Shown: positions 1-10,993 of the stretch, one piece after another
Numbering within the stretch: the first letter of the stretch is position 1
Layout of the letters: every line of letters begins with the position of its first letter
Assembly (NCBI GenBank): GCA_963555705.1
Contig: OY743177.1
Location: 55,262,096 to 55,326,095, forward strand
Direction: 5' to 3'
DNA length: 64,000 bases
From: Ligustrum vulgare
Taxonomy: Eukaryota; Streptophyta; Magnoliopsida; Lamiales; Oleaceae
Translations under genes and position numbers: made by a program
Notes under the pieces: generated by a model
Told to the model about the DNA's origin: nothing
What the model saw: the letters and a program-made list of their open reading frames with translations, nothing else
Databases searched by the model: none

Positions 1-11
1 AGGCTAAATTT

Positions 12-79
<68 letters not shown>

Positions 80-86
80 TGTGTGC
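12..86. repeat. (AT)n/(GT)n microsatellite
   Basis: A short AT run passes into about 30 GT dinucleotides with one or two interruptions. It is a simple-sequence repeat with no gene attached, and is likely length-polymorphic. Confidence 0.95.
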
Positions 87-89
87 GTG

Positions 90-1260
90 CATTTTTTTTA
101 TATAAGTGGTTTTTGAATGTATCTTACATGCGTGCTTAGCGTCATAGATGTAGATATGTGCATATTTAGTGTTGTCTGTAAGCTTGTAGTTGTGCCATTT
201 CCTTTTGTGGCTACGCATTAACTATTCTAGTACAAGTTTAGAAAATTACTTGGATAGATTAACATGTATCCTTCCACATGAAAAATAGATATTCATGTTT
301 TTGTTCATACGTGATTTTGCGAGGTCGAATGAGCTAGTCCCAACTTAATGCAATAACATCTTAAAGAATAAATAGCAGAGGGAAGCTTAAGCTTATGCAA
401 AAAAAAAAAAAATGACCTTTTTTATCTAGGCTTGTTTCAACTCGAACCAGCTCGTTATGCGTTAGTTTCTCCCGAAGTTTTTCGATGTAATTTTTCCCTC
501 TTGCCTTCCTGCATTAATTTGAGTTCTTATTTAAGGTATACGTCCATGCCTTTTGTGTTTCATTTAAAAAAAAAAAAATAGATTGTCTTCTACACTTTTT
601 ATTGAATTCATCATCATCACAATCTTATTGCTTAATCTCACTGGTTAGATGTTAATGATGTATGGTCGATGCATATACTATCATAGATACTCTATATGTT
701 TTTACAAGTGCCTTTTTTTTTAATATTTACATCTCTTACAGCCGTGTTCCGAATGTTCATGTGAATTACATATTTTTCCTTCTTTGGGACAATTAGTTGT
801 TGAGTCTTTGACGTGCTAGCTTAAAAGGTGTAGACTCTTCTTCAATTATATGCATGTTTGTAGTTGTTGAAGCTTCAGCATGTCAACAATTTGTGTATAG
901 ACTCTTCTTTAGTTATGCATGTGTAGATCTCTTTTATTATATATATAGATATCTACATATATATGCATATATATGTGTATATATATTTACCTTTTCTCGA
1001 TGTAGAATTGAATTGTGCAAATCCCGTGTCAAATATTGCGACTTTGAATACATCTATGCTAGCTTCTACCTTTATTAATGATATGTAATTGAACACGATA
1101 ACCGTTATTCAAGAGAGCTAAAACTTCATGCAATCCTGCATGAACCTTACCTGCTACGCTCACCTACACTTTGTACTAACTGCGATGCAAAAAAAATTGA
1201 AAAAGAACCTTAGGATTTTTATTGTTGCGATGGGAAGATCAAGTTGTACATAAACATTAT
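90..1260. other. AT-rich DNA without a recognisable gene
   Basis: The stretch contains homopolymer A and T runs and TATATA blocks. The only reading frame of note (854-1078) is a low-complexity Tyr/Ile/Phe-rich translation of AT repeats and is not credible as a gene. The left end of the neighbouring Helitron may lie here, but no clear 5' terminus could be identified. Confidence 0.5.
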
Positions 1261-3253
1261 GCCATCTGAACTATTCGAGTTATTTACTTCCAAATTAGCT
1301 AAATCTTTACACTTTCAAAACACTTGTCAAATTTATAACAACCATTTTACATTTACGTCTTTCGATGTTAGGTGCGACAAAAACTAGTCTAGAATGAACA
1401 AAGGAATATACACATTTAGAGGTCAAGTATATCATTATATGAATCACCTTTCCCATGTGATGGTAAATCATCTTTCCTACAATTATTTTTTTATGACACT
1501 GAACATAAACTAAAAATCGGATTGCAAGTCCATGCAAGTTTGATTTGTTGATGTTAGATAAGTTGATGTTCATTATGAAGGTGAACCCTTACGCAAAGTT
1601 TTTTGATCTCTTAAAGATGCTCTAGAAACATACAACATATGTCTACGATGTGATCGGGGCCTTGATCAAAGAGTTTACAATACACCGAAGTAGTCACGGG
1701 TAATTGTAGTGTGGTTTGATGAAGATCTAAATGCAAGTACTCAAGAATGTGATATAACTTTATAGTCATTATGATTGTCTATACATGTTGCACTACTATT
1801 TTGACTGTTATGACCCGCTCCTGTTCTCATATGGTGACACAGAATGGAAGAGGGTATTCTTCATTATGACAAAGAAACCTATATCTTTCGTTGTTAGATG
1901 AGCGCACGACAAATATTAACACTGCAACTTCAACTATTGAATTCATTGAAACGGAAAATGCAGGTTCCCAAAAAAATTATTTGATAGATTTCCTAGAATT
2001 TTTTCGTTTTTCGTTATATGCTTTATTTGTTTTCCTCTAGGTCTAAGCAAAAAACGTAAGAGATCAAACATTTCGTGTAGGGAGTACTATTGTTATAAAT
2101 TACAATAAGATCTAGGGATCATTTTTACAGCAGTACGTAGTTTACATGTATGTAAAAATTGAAACAACTAGATTAGATTATTTTAGAAATAATCAAAGTC
2201 ATATAAGAGTTGAATTGTACCAAGGGATTGTTGACAATGTAGAATCTGGTGAAAGTTGAGGCTCCAAGGTTGCATGCAAGATCAATTTACCCTCGTCTTT
2301 CATGGGTGGGCATAGGGATAACAAAAAAGGTACATGGATGCAATGACATTATTGCAACGCTTTGGAAAACCAGATATAATCTTAACCATAACATGTAATA
2401 TGAATTGTCCTGAAATCAAACAAGATTGCAGCATAATGATGCATGTCACAATAGGCATGCTTTAATTACAAGAATTTTTCGTGCTCAACTTGAGGAACTA
2501 AAAGACAACTTTTTCAAAAAAACAAATATTTGAAACCGTTACAGCTTATATATAGATATATGTTATCGAATTTCAATAAAGAGGACTTCCTCATGCTTTT
2601 TTTTTTTTTTTGCTAGTTCTTAGTAAAGGAGCCAAAATTACATCTACAAACATGATCAATGACATTGTATCGTGTGAAATTCCTAGCACAAACGAATACT
2701 CATATTTGCGTTCTCATGTCATTAAACATATGGTTCATGGCCTGTGTGGATCCTTAAATCCTACTAATGTTTGTATACAAGATGATAAGAAGTGTAGGAA
2801 TAAATATCCTAGACAGTATGTTATGAACACAAATTTCGGAGAAAATTCTTACCCTTTGTATAATCGTCAAAATAATGGTGATCGAGTGTAAATTTGAGGT
2901 GCATTCTTGGATAATCGTTGGGTTGTCCCCTAAAATCCTTATTTGCTAGCAAAGTTTGATTGTCATATAATTGTAGAGATTTTTTCTACCATCAAGGTAT
3001 GTATACAAATATGTTTACAAGGGATACGATTGAATTAACTTTTCAATACAAAATGTTGACAACGATGTCGAGTTAATGAAATCTTGCGTTACCAATCTTC
3101 TTGATGGATTTCTCCACCTAAGGAAATGTAGGAAATTTCCCGTATGTTGTTCCTATGCAATTACATCTGAAAGACTGTCAAATGGTTTCCTTTAAGAACT
3201 CGGATAGTTTACGAACAATTGTTCCTAGAGAATTTTTTCAACGAACTATGTTA

Positions 3254-4197
3254 ACAGAGTTTTTTAAGGTTAACACAATCAATGAAAAAAGCTCGTAAAC
3301 TTTTGTATAAAGATTTTCCTATTCACTTCTTATGGGATTCTCGAAGTGAACTTTGGACTCCATGAAAGAAAATGAATGTCATCGGCCGAGTTATTGCAAA
3401 AAATCCTATTGAAAGTGAAAGGTATTTCCTAAGAATATTACTAAATCACATTAAAGGCGCATGTCTTTTAATAGTTTATGAAATGTGAACAGTGTTCAAA
3501 TGTCAACTTTTTGTGAAGCTGCTTTTTTACACGGTCTTCTAAATGAAGATATTGAGTGTGAACACTGTTTAGAAGAAGCAATTGGTTATCAAATTCCAAG
3601 CTCTTTACATAGATTGTTCACGAACATACTAATTTTCTGTAACCCAAACAATTCTCCTTCTATTTGGGAAAAGTTAAAAACATATACGATTGAAGACTAT
3701 GTACAGAGTGGTATGTCTTCAAAGTACAGAGTTTTTTAAGGTTAACACAATCAATGAAAAAAGCTCGTAAACTTTTGTATAAAGATTTTCCTATTCACTT
3801 CTTATGGGATTCTCGAAGTGAAATTTGGACTCCATGAAAGAAAATGAATGTCATCGGCCGAGTTATTGCAAAAAATCCTATTGAAAGTGAAAGGTATTTC
3901 CTAAGAATATTACTAAATCACATTAAAGGCGCATGTCTTTTAATAGTTTATGAAATGTGAACAGTGTTCAAATGTCAACTTTTTGTGAAGCTGCTTTTTT
4001 ACACGGTCTTCTAAATGAAGATATTGAGTGTGAACACTGTTTAGAAGAAGCAATTGGTTATCAAATTCCAAGCTCTTTACATAGATTGTTCACGAACATA
4101 CTAATTTTCTGTAACCCAAACAATTCTCCTTCTATTTGGGAAAAGTTAAAAACATATACGATTGAAGACTATGTACAGAGTGGTATGTCTTCAAAGT
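3254..4197 (+). repeat. 472-bp tandem duplication inside Helitron helicase relic
   Basis: The segment starting near 3254 repeats at an offset of 472 bp with almost no differences; a single C/A difference is visible at about 3350 versus 3822. As a result the same helicase fragment, reading MSTFCEAAFLHGLL, appears twice. Copy 2 ends in a further 23-bp direct repeat (about 4173-4218). Near identity implies a recent event compared with the heavy decay around it, or an assembly artefact. Confidence 0.9.
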
Positions 4198-4555
4198 ACA
4201 GAGTGGTATGTCTTCAAAATGTGCTGAGTTAAAGGTACTTAGGTACACATATTCCATACTCGAACCAATTGGAAAAAATATTAACGAATACAAATTAACT
4301 TCGTTTCCTATTGACGTACATGAGAACGAAACACTACAATCTATGATTGATGATGAATTGAGAAATTGCAGTGTTGATATAGACACAAACAATACATCTA
4401 AGTTGAATGAACGGTAAAACATAGTGTACCATACTATTTTAAACAAAGTGTTTACAAATACAAATGGAATTTTTTTGTAGATGGTCCTGGAGAAACAGGT
4501 AAAAACTTCTTGTACAAACTTTTGTTGTCATCTGTAAGAAAGAAAAAAATGATCG

Positions 4556-4657
4556 CTGTACCTGTAGCTTCTTCTAGTGTAACTGCATCATTGTTACAAG
4601 GAGGTCTCTGTACCTGTAGCTTCTTCTAGTGTAACTGCATCATTGTTACAAGGAGGT
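4556..4657 (+). repeat. 52-bp tandem duplication in Walker A downstream region
   Basis: A 52-bp unit beginning ctgtacctgtagc is repeated directly after itself. It duplicates the helicase stretch following Walker A (VPVASSSVTASLLQGG) and shifts the reading frame, adding to the inactivation. Confidence 0.9.
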
Positions 4658-5800
4658 CAAACAGGCATTCAAGGTTCAAAGTCCCTTTGGATTTAAGCAT
4701 CTATGTAGTTTGCTCAATTAGTAAATGATTAGCATTAGCAAGCCTCTTATGAATGACTAGATTACTTATAATGGTATATCGTTGAGCAATAGAAGCTTTA
4801 GATAAAATGTTGAAAGATATTAAGAGTTCAGATTTATCGTTTAGTGGGAAGGTAGTTGTTTTAGGTTGTGATTTTAGATAAATATTACCCTTGGTTTCTA
4901 GAGGAACTAAAATTGATATAACGAAAGCAAGTTTAGTTTGTTCGAACTTGTGGCCCATGTTTACAAAACTAGCTTTAGTGCAAAATATGTGATATCAACT
5001 AGATTAGATTTACTCTGACTATATACTTCACATAGGTAATGGAACTGAGGAAAGCCATTCTTGTAATATGATGCAACTTTTGAATGGCATAACAATACCT
5101 TTTGAAGATGAGATCAATTCGTTAGAACAATTAATTAATTAGCTTTATTTTTCCAAGTTTAGAAAATTACTCAAATAATTTATCATCCATGATCAACAGG
5201 GTAATCTTAACTCCCAAAATGAATCTGTTGATGAGATCAATAATGTTACTAGAATGAATTCGGGGCAAGACATTCAAGTATTATAGTTTTGACGAGTCAA
5301 ACATTCTTGGAGATTTCTTAAATACATTAACTCCAAACAGTATTCCACTACATGAACTAAATCTGAAACAAAATTGTCTTGTTGTTCTGCTTAGGAATAT
5401 TAATCCTGCAGAAGGTCTTTGCAATGTTATAAGATTGGTCTGTTGAAGATTCAAACACATCGTTATTGATGCTGAAATTACTATAGGAGAATATTCTGAA
5501 AAGAAAATTTTCTTGCCAAGGATTCCTTTCATACCACTTGATAGTAACAAATGTTTTGTACCTTTGGAAAGATCTCAATTCCCCATTCGTCCTTACTTTG
5601 CCATGACAATCAACAAAGCTCAAGAACGAACCTTAGATTTTGTTGGCCTTAATCTTCGTCAACCAGTATTTTCACCATGTCAATTATACCTAGCATTATC
5701 AAGAGCTAGAACGGATCAATGTATACAAAATTTAGTTAAACCCACGAACGATAATTTATTGTGTACTCATTGAAGATGTACAAGAAATGTTGTTTACAAA

Positions 5801-6897
5801 GAAAATTTGTGTTGAGGACAACAGTAATGAAGGTTTTTTCCAACTTCTAAGTAACTACAACTCTTTGTGTAATCCTTACTTCTTTCTCATTATTTTTCAT
5901 GCCGCAATGAATTGATTGAATTTTTTTATTGAACAACTTCCATTTGAATGCCATCTACAGATGAACATTGTCGATTTCAAGGATCATCACTGGGGTAATA
6001 GTTATGGTTTTCAATTTTGTAACTTGTCTTCAAACGACCTTTTTTAATATATCTCTATATGATAGTCAATGCCCTGTAACTATTTGTGAATGACCTATTG
6101 ATAATGTTAACATTTTTTTTTCAAAAATTTGATTATAGAATTTCTTTTTGTGTAATGTTTTTTTTTTTCTTTTTCAACTCAAGGATAGTTTTCTAAAACA
6201 CGTGATTTACGCGCACCTACACTCGCTCTAAGAGCGATGCAGGGCTACCACGCAGCGCTATGAGGGACTACCACGCAAGGCTTTGAAGGAAAGCATGAAA
6301 AACACGATCAAATGCACAAGTTTGACCAAAAAAGCGCATTTGAGTCAATATTTTTTTAATTTTATTTAAAAATTTAAACTTAAGAGTAGTTGGACAACTG
6401 TTAAACATCCCAATCTAGTGGAAGGCATTTGTCCCAAACAACCCATTATATATGGTTATTCTCTCAAACTTTAAATTTATTCTTCCGATGTGGGATACTG
6501 AGCATTTCCATTATATCTGATTTCCCCCAAACATGAAACCTACCATCCGATTGCAAGAAATTTAACATCAGGTCTGCTACAATTTCTTTTCTCAATTAGT
6601 AAATCCAATCAATTCAGAAGGAGATGGATCAACTGCACAGTCGAAGAGCTGATTTCGAGCGTAGATGCTATCTAGATGCCCTGCTTTCAATGACCAAAGG
6701 TCCGACTGAGGTTAGTCAGGAATGGTGGTTTCACGATGCCCAAAGAGGTTAGCTGGGAACGGAGGTTTCACGAGTGTAGAGGCTATTCCAATTGTCTTGT
6801 TGTTTTAATGATTAAACAAAAAGTTCTTATTTCCATTAAATCTGGTCATCTTCATGTCAACTCTTCCAGCGTCAAACTTATAAGAATTATGCTTTTC
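5801..6897. other. Intergenic/Helitron tail, no gene recognised
   Basis: Downstream of the helicase relic lies AT-rich DNA. A perfect 6-bp inverted repeat (cgctct/agagcg) near 6223-6235 sits in a GC-richer block, but no CTRR terminus follows it at the spacing expected of a Helitron 3' end. Around 6700-6775 a phrase ending in ggtttcacga occurs twice. No coding region is recognised. Confidence 0.45.
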
Positions 6898-7275
6898 TAA
6901 GAGCATCTCCAACCCATTTACTCCATTTTGGAGTAAATTTACACTAAAATAGTGTAATTTTGCACTATCCAGCAAAATCATCTCCAACCCAGAACTCTAA
7001 ATCTTACACCAAATGAACAGTAAAGTTTATATTCTCTTATTATTTTCAATTCTCAACAATTAAATTAATTCGAAAAATATTTAATTATATATTTTACTAC
7101 CACTTAAATTTTATAAATTTATAATTTAAATTAATTATCGAGAATATTACGTTTATTAAAAAAAGACATTAATATTAATATCACAATTAACAAGATAACC
7201 ATACGACTTAAAAACGTTACATATAACATGAAAACATTTGCACAATACAAATAGGATGAACCTAAATCTTGTATA

Positions 7276-8646
7276 CTAATTCTCGGAATTAGTATATTTA
7301 TCCCACAAATGATCAATTAATGCATTTCGAAGTGCTATGTGAGATTCTTTATCTTTAATTCGTCTATGTTGAGCAAGAAATTCTTGAAATCGAACATTTT
7401 CATCTACAACCATCTCAACTGTAGGAGGGGGTCCTTCTTTAAAAACTCCGATAGGCGCTTGAAGATCACGTTCATCCTCGATAATCATGTTGTGTATAAT
7501 AATGCACGCAGTCATTATATCATTTAATACATGTTTGGACCCAAATCGTGTCGGTCCAGCAACTATCGCAAATCGCTGTTGAAGAACGCCAAATGCTTGT
7601 TCGACGTCTTTTCTACAACTTTCTTGTCGTGCTGCAAAATACTTTTTTTTTGGACCTTGTGGATCATGAATTGTTTGCACGAGGGTAGACCATTTTGGGT
7701 ATATGCTATCAGCTAAATAGTAACCCATGTCATATTCTTTTCCTTGAATGATGTAATTAGCGGGAGGAGCTATACCTTTAGCGAGGTTTGCAAACAAGTG
7801 GGATGCCTCCAACACATTGATGTCATTGTTAGATCCTGGCAAACCAAAATGTGCATGCCATATCCATAAATCATAATCAGCTACCGCCTCAAGAATAATT
7901 GTTGGGGATCCACTACGACCTGTATATTGTCCTGCCCAAGCCGTTGGACAATTTTTCCACTTCCAATGCATACAATCTAGGCTACCCAACATGCCTGGAA
8001 AACCACGTTGTTCACCAATATGGAGTAACCTCGCAATGTCATTAGCGTTTGGCGATCTAAGATATTGTTGGCTGAATATCTCTACAATTGCCCGACAAAA
8101 TCTCTTCAAACTTTCAATTACAGTGGATTTTCTTATTTTGACGTACTCATCAGTTGCATCTGTTGCAATACCATATGCCAACATCCTCATCACAGCTGTA
8201 ATCTTCTGTAGAGCAGATAAACCTAGTCTACCAAGCCCGTCTCTCTTCTGTACGAAGTAGTTGTCATGTGATTGGACTTCCTGAAGTATACGTAAGAATA
8301 AGCTTCGTGACATTCGATATCGTCGGCGAAACAGCAATTCGCCAAAAAGTGGGTTTTCGGAAAAATAGTCTTTAAAAAGGTTTGCATTAGCAGTAGCTCG
8401 ATCGCGATTGATAACGACATGACCAGGTATTGAGCCTCCATGAGTTGGGTTGTTTCGTTGCTGATCAAGGAAGTGAGAGATGACGATGTTGTTGTTGTGA
8501 TACAAACGAGATATCAGTTCTTCTTGTGTATCAATTGCTTCCAGATGAAGAGTCAGTTGTTGATCTCTGTCATCATCTCCATCAGAAAGAGAAGACGAAG
8601 TAGAAGATGAATAGTTAGAGGGACCTCCAATATTGAAATTTATTTT
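7276..8646 (-). CDS. PIF/Harbinger DDE transposase (start codon lost)
   Basis: This is the nuclease subunit that cuts and joins element ends. The open frame runs from about 8646 to the stop at 7276, roughly 456 codons, close to family length. The three catalytic acidic residues are in recognisable contexts: Asp in GSLDCMHWKW, Asp in GSNNDINVLEAS and Glu in RKDVEQAFGVLQ. The N-terminus is Ser/Asp-rich (SSSTSSSLSDGDDD). No in-frame ATG lies upstream of the RRRYRM motif. An ATG at 8674 is in another frame and meets TGA after five codons, so the original start appears destroyed by a small indel. A TATA box faces it at 8694-8700. A single exon is assumed. Confidence 0.9.
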   Translation of the reverse strand, partial: KINFNIGGPSNYSSSTSSSLSDGDDDRDQQLTLHLEAIDTQEELISRLYHNNNIVISHFLDQQRNNPTHGGSIPGHVVINRDRATANANLFKDYFSENPLFGELLFRRRYRMSRSLFLRILQEVQSHDNYFVQKRDGLGRLGLSALQKITAVMRMLAYGIATDATDEYVKIRKSTVIESLKRFCRAIVEIFSQQYLRSPNANDIARLLHIGEQRGFPGMLGSLDCMHWKWKNCPTAWAGQYTGRSGSPTIILEAVADYDLWIWHAHFGLPGSNNDINVLEASHLFANLAKGIAPPANYIIQGKEYDMGYYLADSIYPKWSTLVQTIHDPQGPKKKYFAARQESCRKDVEQAFGVLQQRFAIVAGPTRFGSKHVLNDIMTACIIIHNMIIEDERDLQAPIGVFKEGPPPTVEMVVDENVRFQEFLAQHRRIKDKESHIALRNALIDHLWDKYTNSEN

Positions 8647-8693
8647 TTACTTCGAATCAATTTGATGAATTCATTTGAGCACAACCTAGCCTC

Positions 8694-8700
8694 TTATATA
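8694..8700 (-). promoter_or_regulatory. TATA box of the transposase gene
   Basis: TATATAAG on the minus strand lies about 50 bp upstream of the open transposase frame. It faces away from the minisatellite, forming one half of a divergent promoter pair. Confidence 0.6.
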
Positions 8701-8727
8701 GTCGTCCAAGAATGATTTCATTTACAT

Positions 8728-9420
8728 CTTAGCTGTTGGATGGATTCTTTAGATTGGAATCATTGGATTTGAATCTCACACCTTTATCTTGTACACTTCG
8801 AGTTGTCACATCATAATCAAAGAAACCACTACCTAGCCGTTGGATGAAATTCTTTAGCTTGGAGTCGTTGGATTTGAATCTCACACCTTTCTCTTGTACA
8901 CTTCGAGTTGTCACATCATAATCAAAGAAACCACTACCTAGCCGTTGGATGAAATTCTTTAGCTTGGAGTCGTTGGATTTGAATCTCACACCTTTATCTT
9001 GTACACTTCGAGTTGTCACATCATAATCAAAGAAACCACTACCTAGCCGTTGGATGAAATTCTTTAGCTTGGAGTCGTTGGATTTTAATCTCACACATTT
9101 ATCTTGTACACTTCGAGTTGTCACATCATAATCAAAGAAACCACTACCTAGCCGTTGGATGAAATTCTTTAGCTTGGAGTCGTTGGATTTGAATCTCACA
9201 CATTTATCTTGTACACTTCGAGTTGTCACATCATAATCAAAGAAACCACTACCTAGCCATTGGATGAAATTCTTTAGCTTGGAGTCGTTGGATTTGAATC
9301 TCACACCTTTATCTTGTACACTTCGACTTGTCACATCATAATCAAAGAAATCACTACCTAGCCGTTGGATGAAATTCTTTAGCTTGGAATCGTTGGATTT
9401 GAATCTCACACCTTAATCTT
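8728..9420. repeat. 105-bp minisatellite between the two Harbinger genes
   Basis: About 6.6 tandem copies of a 105-bp unit with only a few substitutions each. The first and last copies are most diverged. Because 105 is divisible by three, the minus strand stays open as a 35-residue repeat (FKSNDSKLKNFIQ...). That frame has no ATG and no link to the transposase frame, so it is probably not coding. The array fills the space between two divergent TATA boxes and is therefore likely promoter DNA. Confidence 0.93.
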
Positions 9421-9423
9421 GTC

Positions 9424-9431
9424 TATAAATA
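9424..9431 (+). promoter_or_regulatory. TATA box of the Myb-like gene
   Basis: TATAAATA lies 79 bp upstream of the ATG at 9510, immediately at the right edge of the 105-bp repeat array. Position and sequence fit a plant core promoter. Confidence 0.6.
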
Positions 9432-9509
9432 TGGTATGAAGTTTTACATTTTATCTCACACTTAACTTGTTGCAAATCCATCTATCATACTCTACGAAAT
9501 CTCTTCACA

Positions 9510-10488
9510 ATGAGTTCAAACAAACATAGTGCATCATACTCAAATGAAGAAGACAAACACTTATGTCATATTTGGCTTGATATTTCCCAAAAGCCAATTT
9601 TCGGTATTAACCAATCGAAGGATAAATTCTGGTCTCGAGTTGAGTCTAGCTATAACAGCTCCAAACCAGAATATATCACTCAAAGTTGACCCCTGAGGTC
9701 TTTACAATCTCGAATGTCTGTTATTTTAACTGTTGTTGCTAAGTTGAGGGGATGCGTTCGACAGGTGGAACTTCTTAATCCAAGTGGTGCATCCGAACAG
9801 GATATCGTGAGTATTATATATAATATTTTATTTCACAATTCTATGTTGAATGAGCTCAGAAACTTAATTATTTTCCACAATCTTGCAGATGGATCGAGCA
9901 AAAATATTGTTTGCACAAGACAAGGGTGAGAAGAAAGGTTTTAAGTTTGATCATGTCTAGTACATCCTGAAAGATATTGAAAAGTTTACTAACGATGTTA
10001 GTACAACATTACCACACTTTCAAATGGAAAGTGGAAATTTTGCATCGTCACAATCAGAGTCTCCCACTTCCGTTCATCCAACACCTGCATCTCCTGGATT
10101 ATCATCGTTTTCTCTTCATCTAGATGAAGATAATAGTGGCGGTTATGTCCAGCGACCCATTGGGGTCAAAAAAGCAAAAGGAAAAAGAAAGAATGATGAC
10201 GAATCCTCAGGTATGATTCAATCAATTGCAGAGAATAATCGAGAAATCACTCAGATTCTAAAGAAAGGAAGCGATGATAGGCAAAAAATTTATGAAATTC
10301 AGATGCTTCGAGCTGAAACTGAGTCGAAAAAAGTAGCCGTTGCAGAATTTCGTGAAGAGAATAAAATTTTATTGAAAGACTTAGACTCCATACCAGATCC
10401 AAGTCTACGTGAGTTTATTCGAAGCGAACAACTGCGAATTATGGAAAAGAGATCTCAGCAAAGAAGCAAGGAATCTCAAAATAGTTAA
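9510..10488 (+). pseudogene. Harbinger ORF2, Myb/SANT-like partner protein (two stops)
   Basis: This encodes the DNA-binding partner of the transposase. Exon 1 (9510-9806) opens with a trihelix/Myb-like block (YSNEEDKHLCHIW). An 82-nt GT-AG intron follows at 9807-9888, and the reading then continues to the stop at 10488. The C-terminal part is a charged helix (REENKILLKDLDSIPDPSL) as in plant no-apical-meristem-associated C-terminal proteins. The frame is never shifted but carries two internal stops: TGA at 9687-9689 (family Arg, probably CGA) and TAG at 9958-9960 (family Trp in FDHVW). Both are single transitions. Without suppression the product would be 59 residues. Confidence 0.85.
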
Positions 10489-10993
10489 CTCCATTCAGTC
10501 AATATTTTGATGGTCTAGGAGGATCTGGAAATGATTTACCAGATTATTAAATTCTCGTAATTTACTTGTCGTATTTTATCATGTTATGTTTAGTTATCGT
10601 CGTTAAAATTTTATGTTCATCAAGTATGTCACTTTTTATTTTTAAACATGGGCAATTTTATTTAAATATTATCATTAATTGTTATTTATATTAGATTAAA
10701 TTAATTCATTATGTTAATAAAAATAATAACCAATAACAAAGAATATAAATAAATCTTAACCAAACAAATGATAACAAAAAATTGATCCATGGATATAGAA
10801 GGAAAAAACAATTTTAATGTACAAAATAAAGGACAAAATTGGAAAAAAAAAAAATTAAAATTGGAACGCCAAATGAACAGTCCCACTATTCATCACTCCA
10901 TTTTGCAGATACATATACAGTTTGATTGGAGCTTCAAATTCACTTCAATTTGATGAAAAACTCTAAAATAGAGCTTGGTTGGAGATACTCTAA

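Larger units (their letters stand above)
1265..5800 (+). pseudogene. Helitron Rep/helicase relic
   Basis: Frame-hopping translation follows the plant Helitron replicase-helicase order. An N-terminal block around 1270-1520 includes FFYDTEH. Near 1660 there is GLDQRVYNTP, then a YDP motif near 1810. The Rep region around 2200-2480 keeps pieces of the PDIxLTxTCN type. A more intact block at 2610-2891 reads HMVHGLCGSLNPTNVC and KCRNKYPR. The PIF1-like helicase follows, with a Walker A near 4480 (GPGETGKNF, where the family normally has GGTGKT) and a C-terminal helicase block at 5513-5773 (FAMTINKAQ, LYLALSRA). Such proteins drive rolling-circle transposition. Many stops and frameshifts, and the altered Walker A, show the copy is dead. 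The assignment to Helitron is firm; exact ends are not visible. Confidence 0.88.
6901..10990. mobile_element. PIF/Harbinger DNA transposon, near full length
   Basis: The ends are 14-bp terminal inverted repeats, GAGCATCTCCAACC on the left and GAGTATCTCCAACC (reverse complement) on the right, with one mismatch. They are flanked by the 3-bp duplication TAA at 6898-6900 and 10991-10993, typical of PIF/Harbinger. Inside are the two genes expected of the superfamily, arranged divergently: a DDE transposase on the minus strand and a Myb/SANT-like DNA-binding partner on the plus strand. The second gene has two stop codons, so this copy should be non-autonomous, although its transposase frame is largely open. 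The assignment is firm. Confidence 0.95.

Noticed and set aside
854..1078. Small protein of 74 residues
   Set aside because: Translation of AT microsatellite-like DNA, low complexity, no relatives recognised.
5281..5623. Minus-strand frames over the helicase relic
   Set aside because: Antisense shadows of the Helitron C-terminal helicase block.
6223..6235. Helitron 3' hairpin after the first helicase relic
   Set aside because: The 6-bp stem is not followed by CTRR at the expected distance.
8728..9420. CRISPR-like array or a repeat protein of 35-residue units on the minus strand
   Set aside because: Copies are directly adjacent with no unique spacers, so it is not CRISPR. The open frame exists because 105 is divisible by three; it has no ATG and covers a promoter.
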